64,000 nt of DNA from Muricea muricata (taxonomy: Eukaryota > Cnidaria > Anthozoa > Malacalcyonacea > Plexauridae), in contig OY979718.1 of assembly GCA_963855995.1 (NCBI GenBank), positions 30,289,282 to 30,353,281 of the forward strand, given 5' to 3'. Below the pieces are notes generated by a model that made no database searches, was not told the origin of the DNA, and saw only the letters and a list, made by a program, of their open reading frames with translations. The position numbers were made by a program, and so were the translations under genes. Shown piece by piece: positions 49,016 to 62,875 of this stretch. The stretch's first letter is position 1. Each line of letters opens with the position of its first letter.

Positions 49016-50952
49016 ACTAAAAACGCAATTTTGATGGTTCTAAGATCGTTTCTTTTCAGTTTACAAAAGAGTTATAGGTTTCTCATGTCAACGGGTTACT
49101 TCGCTCATCTCGATAGTTTGAGCGCCGAAAACATGATTCCCGACTTGCCAAGTTCTGCAATTTCCATTTATTAGGTCTCTTTTAGGTCCGTGAATGCAGT
49201 ACATCATTGCGCTGAACTCGTTCACTTTAGCACAGAAAACATCATTTTAAGCTTTAAAACGTCACCCTGATTGATTTAAAACGGCAACTTTTAGTTGGTG
49301 ATTTGAGCATATTTTTACGTTCAAATCGCTTCTAGAACGCTTAAAAGGTGATTTTGATGGTTTTAAGATCGTTTCTTTTCTGCTTACAAGAAAGTTATAG
49401 GTTTCTCATTTCAACATGTCATTTCCCTCATCCCGATGGTTTGAGCGTCGAAAACCTGATTCCGGCCTTGCTAAGTTCTGCAATTTCCATTTAGAAGGTC
49501 TCTTTTAGGTCCGTGATTGCAGTACATCATTTCGCTCAACTCGTTCACTTTAGCACTGAAAACATCATTTTAAACTCAAAAACGTCACCCTGATCGATTT
49601 AAAAACGGCGATTTTAAGTGTGTGATTTGAGCATGTTTTCACGCTCAAATCGTTCTAGAACGGGTAAAACGCAATTTTGATGGTTCTAAGATCGTTTCTG
49701 TTCAGTTTACTAGAGAGTTATAGGTTTCTCATGTCAACGAGTTACTTCGCTCATCTCGATAGTTTGAGCGCCGAAAACATGATTCCCGACTTGCTAAGTT
49801 CTGCAATTTCCATTTAGAAGGTCTGTTTTAGGTCCGTGAATGCAGTACATCATTGCGCTCAACTCGTTCACTTTAGCACAGAAAACATCATTTTAAGCTT
49901 TAAAACGTCACCCTGATTGATTTAAAACGGCAACTTTTAGTTGGGGATTTGAGCATATTTTTACGTTGAAATCGCTTCTAGAACGCTTAAAAGGTGATTT
50001 TGATGGTTCTAAGATCGTTTCTTTTCCGCTTACAAGAAAGCTATAGGTTTCTCATTTCAACATGTCATTTCGCTCATCCCGATGGTTTGAGCGTCGAAAA
50101 CCTGATTCCGGCCTTGCTAAGTTCTGCAATTTCCATTTAGAAGGTCTCTTTTAGGTCCGTGATTGCAGTACATCATTTCGCTCAACTCGTTCACTTTAGC
50201 ACTGAAAACATCATTTTAAGCTCTAAAACGTCACCCTGATCGATTTAAAACGGCGATTTTAAGTTGGTGATTTGAGCATGTTTTCACGCTCAAATCGTTC
50301 TAGTACGGGTAAAACGCAATTTTGATGCTTCTAAGATCGTTTCTGTTCAGTTTACTAGAGAGTTATAGGTTTCTCATGTCAACGGGTTACTTCGCTCTTC
50401 TCGATAGTTTGAGCGCTGAAAACATGATTCCCGACTTGCTAAGTTCTGCAATTTCCATTTATTAGGCCTCTTTTAGGTCCGTGAATGCAGTACATCATTG
50501 CGCTCAACTCGTTCACTTTAGCACTGAAAACATCATTTTAGGCTTTAAAACGTCACCCTGATCGATTTAAAACGGCAACTTTTAGTTGGTGATTTGAGCA
50601 TGTTTTTACGTTGAAATCGCTTCTAGAACGCTTAAAACGCGATCTTGAGTGTTCTAAGATCGTTTCTTTTCAGTTTACAAGCAAGTTATAGGTTTCTCAT
50701 TTCAACATGTCATTTCGCTCATCCCGTTGGTTTGAGGACCGAAAACCTGATTCCCGACTTGCTAAGTTCTGCAATTTCCATTTAGAAGGTCTCTTTTAGG
50801 TCCATGATTGCGGTACATCATTGCGCTCAACTCGTTCACTTTAGCACTGAAAACATCAATTTAAGCTCTAAAACGTCACCCTGATGGATTTAAAACGGCG
50901 ATTTTAAGTTGGTGATTTGAGCATGTTTTAACGCTCAAATCGCATCTAGAAA
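49016..50952 (+). repeat. 6-monomer higher-order repeat, copy 1 (1,937 bp)
   Basis: A 1,937 offset to the next copy. Diagnostic shared changes are CTTGCCAAGTTC, CATTTCCCTCATCC, GGTCTGTTTTAGG, TTCTAGTACGGG and TTAGGCCTC. Confidence 0.9.
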
Positions 50953-52889
50953 ACTAAAAACGCAATTTTGATGGTTCTAAGATCGTTTCTTTTCAGTTTA
51001 CAAAAGAGTTATAGGTTTCTCATGTCAACGGGTTACTTCGCTCATCTCGATAGTTTGAGCGCCGAAAACATGATTCCCGACTTGCCAAGTTCTGCAATTT
51101 CCATTTATTAGGTCTCTTTTAGGTCCGTGAATGCAGTACATCATTGCGCTGAACTCGTTCACTTTAGCACAGAAAACATCATTTTAAGCTTTAAAACGTC
51201 ACCCTGATTGATTTAAAACGGCAACTTTTAGTTGGTGATTTGAGCATATTTTTACGTTCAAATCGCTTCTAGAACGCTTAAAAGGTGATTTTGATGGTTT
51301 TAAGATCGTTTCTTTTCTGCTTACAAGAAAGTTATAGGTTTCTCATTTCAACATGTCATTTCCCTCATCCCGATGGTTTGAGCGTCGAAAACCTGATTCC
51401 GGCCTTGCTAAGTTCTGCAATTTCCATTTAGAAGGTCTCTTTTAGGTCCGTGATTGCAGTACATCATTTCGCTCAACTCGTTCACTTTAGCACTGAAAAC
51501 ATCATTTTAAACTCAAAAACGTCACCCTGATCGATTTAAAAACGGCGATTTTAAGTGTGTGATTTGAGCATGTTTTCACGCTCAAATCGTTCTAGAACGG
51601 GTAAAACGCAATTTTGATGGTTCTAAGATCGTTTCTGTTCAGTTTACTAGAGAGTTATAGGTTTCTCATGTCAACGAGTTACTTCGCTCATCTCGATAGT
51701 TTGAGCGCCGAAAACATGATTCCCGACTTGCTAAGTTCTGCAATTTCCATTTAGAAGGTCTGTTTTAGGTCCGTGAATGCAGTACATCATTGCGCTCAAC
51801 TCGTTCACTTTAGCACAGAAAACATCATTTTAAGCTTTAAAACGTCACCCTGATTGATTTAAAACGGCAACTTTTAGTTGGGGATTTGAGCATATTTTTA
51901 CGTTGAAATCGCTTCTAGAACGCTTAAAAGGTGATTTTGATGGTTCTAAGATCGTTTCTTTTCCGCTTACAAGAAAGCTATAGGTTTCTCATTTCAACAT
52001 GTCATTTCGCTCATCCCGATGGTTTGAGCGTCGAAAACCTGATTCCGGCCTTGCTAAGTTCTGCAATTTCCATTTAGAAGGTCTCTTTTAGGTCCGTGAT
52101 TGCAGTACATCATTTCGCTCAACTCGTTCACTTTAGCACTGAAAACATCATTTTAAGCTCTAAAACGTCACCCTGATCGATTTAAAACGGCGATTTTAAG
52201 TTGGTGATTTGAGCATGTTTTCACGCTCAAATCGTTCTAGTACGGGTAAAACGCAATTTTGATGCTTCTAAGATCGTTTCTGTTCAGTTTACTAGAGAGT
52301 TATAGGTTTCTCATGTCAACGGGTTACTTCGCTCTTCTCGATAGTTTGAGCGCTGAAAACATGATTCCCGACTTGCTAAGTTCTGCAATTTCCATTTATT
52401 AGGCCTCTTTTAGGTCCGTGAATGCAGTACATCATTGCGCTCAACTCGTTCACTTTAGCACTGAAAACATCATTTTAGGCTTTAAAACGTCACCCTGATC
52501 GATTTAAAACGGCAACTTTTAGTTGGTGATTTGAGCATGTTTTTACGTTGAAATCGCTTCTAGAACGCTTAAAACGCGATCTTGAGTGTTCTAAGATCGT
52601 TTCTTTTCAGTTTACAAGCAAGTTATAGGTTTCTCATTTCAACATGTCATTTCGCTCATCCCGTTGGTTTGAGGACCGAAAACCTGATTCCCGACTTGCT
52701 AAGTTCTGCAATTTCCATTTAGAAGGTCTCTTTTAGGTCCATGATTGCGGTACATCATTGCGCTCAACTCGTTCACTTTAGCACTGAAAACATCAATTTA
52801 AGCTCTAAAACGTCACCCTGATGGATTTAAAACGGCGATTTTAAGTTGGTGATTTGAGCATGTTTTAACGCTCAAATCGCATCTAGAAA
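50953..52889 (+). repeat. 6-monomer higher-order repeat, copy 2 (1,937 bp)
   Basis: A second copy with all the diagnostic changes of copy 1. A degraded continuation follows (ACGGCTTACTTCGCTCTTC near 52,966), where the match to the series fails. Confidence 0.9.
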
Positions 52890-53448
52890 ACTAAAAACGC
52901 AATTTTGATGGTTCTAAGATCGTTTCTTTTCAGTTTACAAAAGAGTTATAGGTTTCTCATGTCAACGGCTTACTTCGCTCTTCTCGATCGTTTGAGCGCC
53001 GAAAACATGATTCCCGACTTGCTAAGTTCTGCAATTTCCATTTATTAGGTCTCTTTTAGGTCCGTGAATGCAGTACATCATTGCGTTCAACTCGTTCACT
53101 TTAGCACAGAAAACATCATTTTAAGCTTTAAAACGTCACCCTGATTGATTTAAAACGGCAACTTTTAGTTGGTGATTTGAGCATATTTTTACGTTCAAAT
53201 CGCTTCTAGAACGCTTAAAAGGTGATTTTGATGGTTTTAAGATCGTTTCTTTTCTGCTTACAAGAAAGTTATAGGTTTCTCATTTCAACATGTCATTTCG
53301 CTCATCCCGATGGTTTGAGCGTCGAAAACCTGATTCCGGCCTTGCTAAGTTCTGCAATTTCCATTTAGAAGGTCTCTTTTAGGTCCGTGATTGCAGTACA
53401 TCATTTCGCTCAACTCGTTCACTTTAGCACTGAAAACATCATTTTCAA

Positions 53449-54739
53449 CTCAAAAACGTCACCCTGATCGATTTAAAAACGGCGATTTTAAGTGTGTGAT
53501 TTGAGCATGTTTTCACGCTCAAATCGTTCTAGAACGGGTAAAACGCAATTTTGATGCTTCTAAGATCGTTTCTGTTCAGTTTACTAGAGAGTTATAGGTT
53601 TCTCATGTCAACGGGTTACTTCGCTCATCTCGATAGTTTGAGCGCCGAAAACATGATTCCCGACTTGCTAAGTTCTGCAATTTCCATTTAGAAGGTCTCT
53701 TTTAGGTCCGTGAATGCAGTACATCATTGCGCTCAACTCGTTCACTTTTGCACAGAAAACATCATTTTAAGCTTTAAAACGTCACCCTGATTGATTTAAA
53801 ACGGCAACTTTTAGTTGGGGATTTGAGCATATTTTTACGTTCAAATCGCTTCATGAACGCTTAAAAGGTGATTTTGATGGTTCTAAGATCGTTTCTTTTC
53901 TGCTTACAAGAAAGTTATAGGTTTCTCATTTCAACATGTCATTTTGCTCATCCAGATGGTTTGAGCGTCGAAAACCTGATTCCGGCCTTGCTAAGTTCTG
54001 CAATTTCCATTTAGAAGGTCTCTTTTAGGTCCGTGATTGCAGTACATAATTTCGCTCAACTCGTTCACTTTAGCACTGAAAACATCATTTTAAACTCAAA
54101 AACGTCACCCTGATCGATTTAAAACGGCGATTTTAAGTTTGTGATTTGAGCATGTTTTCACGCTCAAATCGTTCTAGAACGGGTAAAACGCAATTTTGAT
54201 GGTTCTAAGATCGTTGCTGTTCAGTTTACTAGAAAGTTATAGGTTTCTTATGTCAACGGGTTACTTCGCTCATCTCGATAGTTTGAGCGCCGAAAACATG
54301 ATTCCCGACTTGCTAAGTTCTGCAATTTCCATTTATTAGGTCTCTTTTAGGTCCGTGAATGCAGTACATCATTGCGCTCAACTCGTTCACTTTAGCACTG
54401 AAAACATCATTTTAGGCTTTAAAACGTCACCCTGATCGATTTAAAACGGCAACTTTTAGTTGGTGATTTGAGCATGTTTTTACGTTGAAATCGCTTCTAG
54501 AACGCTTAAAACGCGATCTTGAGTGTTCTAAGATCGTTTCTTTTCAGTTTACAAGCAAGTTATAGGTTTCTCATTTCAACATGTCATTTCGCTCATCCCG
54601 TTGGTTTGAGGACCGAAAACCTGATTCCCGACTTGCTAAGTTCTGCAATTTCCATTTAGAAGGTCTCTTTTAGGTCCGTGATTGCGGTACATCATTTCGC
54701 TCAACTCGTTCACTTTAGCACTGAAAACATCATTTTAAA
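53449..54739 (+). repeat. 4-monomer higher-order repeat, copy 1 (1,291 bp)
   Basis: This shares TTCATGAACGC (53,850 and 55,141) and CATTTTGCTCATCCAGATGG (about 53,939 and 55,230) with copy 2. The TCATGA change removes the otherwise common TCTAGA. Confidence 0.85.
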
Positions 54740-56030
54740 CTCAAAAACGTCACCCTGATCGATTTAAAAACGGCGATTTTAAGTGTGTGATTTGAGCATG
54801 TTTTCACGCTCAAATCGTTCTAGAACGGGTAAAACGCAATTTTGATGCTTCTAAGATCGTTTCTGTTCAGTTTACTAGAGAGTTATAGGTTTCTCATGTC
54901 AACGGGTTACTTCGCTCATCTCGATAGTTTGAGCGCCGAAAACATGATTCCCGACTTGCTAAGTTCTGCAATTTCAATTTAGAAGGTCTCTTTTAGGTCC
55001 GTGAATGCAGTACATCATTGCGCTCAACTCGTTCACTTTTGCACAGAAAACATCATTTTAAGCTTTAAAACGTCACCCTGATTGATTTAAAACGGCAACT
55101 TTTAGTTGGGGATTTGAGCATATTTTTACGTTCAAATCGCTTCATGAACGCTTAAAAGGTGATTTTGATGGTTCTAAGATCGTTTCTTTTCTGCTTACAA
55201 GAAAGTTATAGGTTTCTCATTTCAACATGTCATTTTGCTCATCCAGATGGTTTGAGCGTCGAAAACCTGATTCCGGCCTTGCAAAGTTCTGCAATTTCCA
55301 TTTAGAAGGTCTCTTTTAGGTCCGTGATTGCAGTACATCATTTCGCTCAACTCGTTCACTTTAGCACTGAAAACATCATTTTAAACTCAAAAACGTCACC
55401 CTGATCGATTTAAAACGGCGATTTTAAGTTGGTGATTTGAGCATGTTTTCACGCTCAAATCGTTCTAGAACGGGTAAAACGCAATTTTGATGCTTCTAAG
55501 ATCGTTTCTGTTCAGTTTACTAGAGAGTTATAGGTTTCTCATGTCAACGGGTTACTTCGCTCATCTCGATAGTTTGAGCGCCGAAAACATGATTCCCGAC
55601 TTGCTAAGTTCTGCAATTTCCATTTATTAGGTCTCTTTTAGGTCCGTGAATGCAGTACATCATTGCGCTCAACTCGTTCACTTTAGCACTGAAAACATCA
55701 TTTTAGGCTTTAAAACGTCACCCTGATCGATTTAAAACGGCAACTTTTAGTTGGTGATTTGAGCATGTTTTTACGTTGAAATCGCTTCTAGAACGCTTAA
55801 AACGCGATCTTGAGTGTTCTAAGATCGTTTCTTTTCAGTTTACAAGCAAGTTATAGGTTTCTCATTTCAACATGTCATTTCGCTCATCCCGTTGGTTTGA
55901 GGACCGAAAACCTGATTCCCGACTTGCTAAGTTCTGCAATTTCCATTTAGAAGGTCTCTTTTAGGTCCGTGATTGCGGTACATCATTTCGCTCAACTCGT
56001 TCACTTTAGCACTGAAAACATCATTTTAAA
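54740..56030 (+). repeat. 4-monomer higher-order repeat, copy 2 (1,291 bp)
   Basis: A second copy. A partial third unit follows to about 56,600, lacking the first monomers' private changes. ATTGCGGTACATC at about 54,683 and 55,974 links the ends of the units. Confidence 0.82.
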
Positions 56031-56235
56031 CTCAAAAACGTCACCCTGATCGATTTAAAACGGCGATTTTAAGTTGGTGATTTGAGCATGTTTTCACGCT
56101 CAAATCGTTCTAGAACGGGTAAAACGCAATTTTGATGCTTCTAAGATCGTTTCTGTTCAGTTTACTAGAGAGTTATAGGTTTCTCATGTCAACGGGTTAC
56201 TTCGCTCATCTCGATAGTTTGAGCGCCGAAAACAT

Positions 56236-57480
56236 GATTCCCGACTTGCTAAGTTCTGCAATTTCCATTTATTAGGTCTCTTTTAGGTCCGTGAATGCAG
56301 TACATCATTGCGCTCAACTCGTTCACTTTAGCACTGAAAACATCATTTTAGGCTTTAAAACGTCACCCTGATCGATTTAAAACGGCAACTTTTAGTTGGT
56401 GATTTGAGCATGTTTTTACGTTGAAATCGCTTCTAGAACGCTTAAAACGCGATCTTGAGTGTTCTAAGATCGTTTCTTTTGAGTTTACAAGCAAGTTATA
56501 GGTTTCTCATTTCAACATGTCATTTCGCTCATCCCGTTGGTTTGAGGACCGAAAACCTGATTCCCGACTTGCTAAGTTCTGCAATTTCCATTTAGAAGGT
56601 CTCTTTTAGGTCCGTGATTGCAGTACATCATTTCGCTCTACTCGTTCACTTTAGCACTGAAAACATCATTTTAAGCTTGAAAACGTCACCTTGATCGACA
56701 TAAATCGGCGATTTTAAGTTGGTGATTTGAGCATGTTTTAACGCTCAAATCGCTTCTAGAAGACTAAAAACGCAATTTTGATGGTTCTAAGATCGTGTCT
56801 TTTCAGTTTACAAGAGAGTTATAGGTTTCTCATGTAGACGGGTTACTTCGCTCATCTCGATAGTTTGGGCGCCAAAAACCTGATTCCCGACTTGCTAAGT
56901 TCTGCAATTTCCATTTATTAGGTCTCTTTTAGGTCCGTGAATGCAGTACATCATTGCGCTCAACTCGTTCACTTTAGCACTGAAAACATCATTTTAGGCT
57001 TTAAAACGTCACCCTGATCGATTTAAAACGGCAACTTTTAGTTGGTGATTTGAGCATGTTTTTACGTTGAAATCGCTTCTAGAACGCTTAAAACGCGATC
57101 TTGAGTGTTCTAAGATCGTTTCTTTTCAGTTTACAAGCAAGTTAAAGGTTTCTCATTTCAACATGTCATTTCGCTCATCCCGTTGGTTTGAGGACCGAAA
57201 ACCTTATTCCCGACTTGCTAAGTTCTGCAATTTCCATTTAGAAGGTCTCTTTTAGGTCCGTGATTGCAGTACATCATTTCGCTCTACTCGTTCACTTTAG
57301 CACTGAAAACATCATTTTAAGCTTGAAAACGTCACCTTGATCGACATAAATCGGCGATTTTAAGTTGGTGATTTGAGCATGTTTTAACGCTCAAATCGCT
57401 TCTAGAAGACTAAAAACGCAATTTTGATGGTTCTAAGATCGTTTCTTTTCAGTTTAGAAGAGAGTTATAGGTTTCTCTTG
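56236..57480 (+). repeat. 2-monomer duplication, 646-bp period
   Basis: CGCTCTACTCG followed by GACATAAATCGGCG recurs 646 bases apart (56,634 and 57,280). The same pair of monomers is also found at about 15,949, 19,822 and 61,799. It therefore belongs to an older ordered set shared over 46 kb. Confidence 0.8.
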
Positions 57481-60400
57481 TCAACGGGTTACTTCGCTCA
57501 TCTCGATAGTTTGAGCGCCGAAAACATGATTCCCGACTTGCTAAGTTTTGCAATTTCCATTTATTAGGTCTCTTTTAGGTCCGTGAATGCAGTACATCAT
57601 TGCACTCAACTCGTTCACTTTAGCATTGAAAACATCATTTTAGGCTTTAAAACGTCACCCTGATCGATTTAAAACAGCAACTTTTAGTTGGTGATTTGAG
57701 CATGTTTTTACGTTCAAATCGCTTCTAGAACGCTTAAAACGCGATTTTGAGTGTTCTAAAATCGTTTCTTTTCAGTGTACAAGCAAGTTATAGGTTTCTC
57801 ATTTCAACATGTCATTTCGCTTATCCCGATGGTTTGAGCGCCGAAAACCTGATTCCCGACTTGCTAAGTTCTGCAATTTCCATTTATTAGGTCTCTTTTA
57901 GGTCCGTTATTGCAGTACATCATTGCACTCAACTCGTTCACTTTAGCACTGAAAACATCATTTTAAGCTCTAAAACGTCGCCCTGATCGACATAAAACGG
58001 CGATTTTTAGTTGGTGATTTGAGCATGTTTTCACGCTCAAATCGTTCTAGAACAGGTAAAACGCAATTTGATGGTTCTAAGATCGTTTCTGTTAAGTTTA
58101 CTAGAGAGTTTTCGGTTTCTCATGTCAACGGGTTACTTCGCTCATCTCGATAGTTTGAGCGCCGAAAACATGATTCCCGACTTGCTAAGTTCTGCAATTT
58201 CCATTTATTGTGTCTCTTTTAGGTCCGTCATTGCAGTACGTTATTGCGCTCAACTCGTTCACTTTAGCACTGAAAACATCATTTTAAGCTCTAAAACGTC
58301 ACCCTGATCGATTTAAAACAGCAATATTTAGTTGGTGATTTGAGCATGTTTTTACGTTCAAATCGCTTTTAGAGCGCTTAAAACGCGATTTTGATGGTTC
58401 TAAGATCGTTTCTTTTCTGCTTACAAGAAAGTTATAGGTTTCTCATTTCAACATGTCAATTCGCTCATCCCGATGGTTTGAGCATCGAAAACCTGATTCC
58501 GGCCTTGCTAAGTTCTGCAATATCCATTTGGAAGGTCTCTTTTAGGTCCGTGATTGCAGTACATCATTTCGCTCAACTCGTTCACTTTAGCACTGAAAAC
58601 ATCATTTTAAGCTTTAAAACGTCACCTTGATCGACATAAAACGGCGATTTTAAGTTGGTGATTTGAGCATGTTTTAACGCTCAAATCGCTTCTAGAAGAC
58701 TAAAAACGATATTTTGATGGTTCTAAGATCGTTTCTTTTCAGTTTAGAAGAGAGTTATAGGTTTCTCATGTCAACTGGTTACTTCGCTCATCTCGATAGT
58801 TTGGGCGCCGAAAACATGATTCCCGACTTGCTAAGTTCTGCAATTTCCATTTAGAAGGTCTCTTTTAGGTCCGTGAAAGCAGTACATCATTGCGCTCAAC
58901 TCGTTCACTTTAGCACAGAAAACATCATTTTAAGCTTTAAAACGTCACCCTGATTGATTTAAAACGGCAACTTTTAGTTGGGGATTTGAGCATATTTTTA
59001 CGTTCAAATCGCTTCTAGAACGCTTAAAAGGTGATTTTGATGGTTCTAAGATCGTTTCTTTTCTGCTTACAAGAAAGTTATAGGTTTCTCATTTCAACAT
59101 GTCATTTCGCTCATCCCGATGGTTTGAGTATCGAAAACCTGATTCCGGCCTTGCTAAGTTCTGCAATTTCCATTTAGAAGGTCTCTTTTAGGTCCGTGAT
59201 TGCAGTACATCATTTCGCTCAACTCGTTCACTTTAGCACTGAAAACATCATTTTAAACTCAAAAACGTCACCCTGATCGATTTAAAACGGCGATTTTAAG
59301 TTGGTGATTTGAGCATGTTTTCACGCTCAAATCGTTCTAGAACAGGTAAAACGCAATTTTGATGGTTCTAAGATCGTTTCTGTTAAGTTTACTAGAGAGT
59401 TTTCGGTTTCTCATGTCAACGGGTTACTTCGCTCATCTCGATAGTTTGAGCGCCGAAAACATGATTCCCGACTTGCTAAGTTCTGCAATTTCCATTTATT
59501 GTGTCTCTTTTAGGTCCGTCATTGCAGTACGTTATTGCGCTCAACTCGTTCACTTTAGCACTGAAAACATCATTTTAAGCTCTAAAACGTCACCCTGATC
59601 GATTTAAAACAGCAATATTTAGTTGGTGATTTGAGCATGTTTTTACGTTTAAATCGCTTTTAGAGCGCTTAAAACGCGATTTTGATGGTTCTAAGATCGG
59701 TTCTTTTCTGCTTACAAGAAAGTTATAGGTTTCTCATTTCAACATGTCAATTCGCTCATCCCGAATGTTTGAGCGTCGAAAACCTGATTCCGGCCTTGCT
59801 AAGTTCTGCAATTTCCATTTAGAAGGTCTCTTTTAGGTCCGTGATTGCAGTACATCATTTCGCTCAACTCGTTCACTTTAGCACTGAAAACATCATTTTA
59901 AGCTTTAAAACGTCACCTTGATCGACATAAAACGGCGATTTTAAGTTGGCGATTTGAGCATGTTTTAACGCTCAAATCGCTTCTACAAGACTAAAAACGA
60001 TATTTTGATGGTTCTAAGATCGTTTCTTTTCAGTTTACAAGAGAGTTATAGGTTTCTCATGTCAACGGGTTACTTCGCTCATCTCGATAGTTTGAGCGCC
60101 GAAAACATGATTCCCGACTTGCTAAGTTCTGCAATTTCCATTTAGAAGGTCTCTTTTAGGTCCGTGAATGCAGTACATCATTGCGCTCAACTCGTTCACT
60201 TTAGCACAGAAAACATCATTTTACGCTTTAAAACGTCACCCTGATTGATTTAAAACGGCAACTTTTAGTTGGTGATTTGAGCATATTTTTACGTTCAAAT
60301 CGCTTCTAGAACGCTTAAAAGGTGATTTTGATGGTTTTAAGATCGTTTCTTTTCTGCTTACAAGAAAGTTATAGGTTTCTCATTTCAACATGTCATTTCG

Positions 60401-62552
60401 CTCATCCCGATGATTTGAGCGTCGAAAACCTGATTCGGGCCTTGCTAAGTTCTGCAATTTCGATTTAGAAGGTCTCTTTTAGGTCCGTGATTGCAGTACA
60501 TCATTTCGCTCAACTCGTTCACTTTAGCACTGAAAACATCATTTTAAACTAAAAAACGTCACCCTGATCGATTTAAAAACGGCGATTTTAAGTGTGTGAT
60601 TTGAGCATGTTTTCACGCTCAAATCGTTCTAGAACGGGTAAAACGCAATTTTGATGGTTCTAAGATCGTTTCTGTTCAGTTTACTAGAGAGTTATATGTT
60701 TCTCATGTCAACGGGTTACTTCGCTCATCTCGATAGTTTGAGCGCCGAAAACATGATTCCCTACTTGCTAAGTTCTGCAATTTCCATTTAGAAGGTCTCT
60801 TTTAGGTCCGTGAATGCAGTACATCATTGCGCTCAACTCGTTCACTTTAGCACAGAAAACATCATTTTAAGCTTTAAAACGTCACCCTGATTGATTTAAA
60901 ACGGCAACTTTTAGTTGGGGATTTGAGCATATTTTTACGTTCAAATCGCTTCTAGAACGCTTAAAAGGTGATTTTGATGGTTCTAAGATCGTTTCTTTTC
61001 TGCTTACAAGAAAGTTATAGGTTTCTCATTTCAACATGTCATTTCGCTCATCCCGATGGTTTGAGCGTCGAAAACCTGATTCCGGCCTTGCTAAGTTCTG
61101 CAATTTCCATTTAGAAGGTCTCTTTTAGGTCCGTGATTGCAGTACATCATTTCGCTCAACTCGTTCACTTTAGCACTGAAAACATCATTTTAAACTCAAA
61201 AACGTCACCCTGATCGATTTAAAACGGCGATTTTAAGTTGGTGATTTGAGCATGTTTTCACGCTCAAATCGTTCTAGAACGGGTAAAACGCAATTTTGAT
61301 GCTTCTAAGATCGTTTCTGTTCAGTTTACTAGAGAGTTATAGGTTTCTCATGTCAACGGGTTACTTCGCTCATCTGGATAGTTTGAGCGCCGAAAACATG
61401 ATTCCCGACTTGCTAAGTTCTGCAATTTCCATTTATTAGGTCTCTTTTAGGTCCGTGAATGCAGTACATCATTGCGCTCAACTCGTTCACTTTAGCACAG
61501 AAAACATCATTTTAGGCTTTAAAACGTCACCCTGATCGATTTAAAACGGCAACTTTTAGTTGGTGATTTGAGCATGTTTTTACGTTGAAATCGCTTCTAG
61601 AACGCTTAAAACGCGATCTTGAGTGTTCTAAGATCGTTTCTTTTCAGTTTACAAGCAAGTTATAGGTTTCTCATTTCAACATGTCATTTCGCTCATCCCG
61701 TTGGTTTGAGGACCGAAAACCTGATTCCCGACTTGCTAAGTTCTGCAATTTCCATTTAGAAGGTCTCTTTTAGGTCCGTGATTGCAGTACATCATTTCGC
61801 TCTACTCGTTCACTTTAGCACTGAAAACATCATTTTAAGCTTGAAAACGTCACCTTGATCGACATAAATCGGCGATTTTAAGTTGGTGATTTGAGCATGT
61901 TTTAACGCTCAAATCGCTTCTTGAAGACTAAAAACGCAATTTTGATGGTTCTAAGATCGTTTCTTTTCAGTTTACAAGAGAGTTATAGGTTTCTCATGTC
62001 AACGGGTTACTTCGCTCATCTCGATAGTTTGAGCGCCGAAAACATGATTCCCGACTTGCTAAGTTCTGCAATTTCCATTTATTAGGTCTTTTTTAGGTCC
62101 GTGAATGCAGTACATCATTGCGCTCAACTCGTTCACTTTAGCACTGAAAACATCATTTTAAGCTTTAAAACGTCACCCTGATTGATTTAAAACGGCAACT
62201 TTTAGTTGGTGATTTGAGCATAATTTTACGCTCAAATCGCTTCTAGAACGCTTAAAACGCGATTTTGTTGGTTCTAAGATCGTTTCTGTTCTGTTTACAA
62301 GCAAGTTATAGGTTTCTGATTTCAACATGTCATTTCGCTCATCCCGATGGTTTGAGCGCCGAAAACCTGATTCCCGACTTGCTAAGTTCTTTAAATTACA
62401 TTTAGAATGTCTCTTTTATGTCCCTGATTGCAGTACATCATTGCACTCAACTCGTTCACTTTAGCATTGAAAACATCATTTTATGCTTTAAAACGTCACC
62501 CTGATCGATTTAAAACGGCAACTTTTAGTTGGTGATTTGAGCATGTTTTTAC

Positions 62553-62875
62553 GTTCAAATCGCTTCTAGAATGTTTAAAACGCGATTTTGATGGTTCTAA
62601 GATCGTTTCTTCTCAGTTCAAAAGTAAGCTCTACGTTTCTCATGTCAAGGTGTTATTTTGCTAATCTCGATGGTTTGAGAGCCGAAAATATGATTCCCGA
62701 CATGCTTAGTTCTTCAATTTCAATTTAGAAGGTCTCTTTTAGGTCCGTGAATGCAGTACATCATTGCGCTCAACTCGTTCACTTTAGCACTGAAAACATC
62801 ATTTTAAGCTCAAAAACGTCACCCTGATCGATTTAAAACGGCGATTTTAAGTTGGTGATTTGAGCATGTTTTTAC
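62553..62875 (+). repeat. Divergent monomer subtype, copy 3 (distant)
   Basis: The same rare subtype as at 4,885 and 8,112, but 54 kb away and on the other side of the insert. It has a few extra changes (CAAAAGTAAG for CACAAGTAAG, TTCTTCAATTTC for TTCTGCAATTTC). It shows that the two flanking arrays share this lineage. Confidence 0.85.

Noticed and set aside
2014-59598. About 40 forward open frames of 78-79 codons with nearly the same product, starting at GATGGTTCTAAGATCG and ending in ...LSSKTSP
   Set aside because: They occur only in monomers where TTTATTAGGTC has become TTTATTGTGTC, TTTATTGGGTC or TTTATTTGGTC, removing a TAG. Most monomers keep the stop, and changes between copies do not spare codon positions. 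They are satellite by-products, not a gene family.
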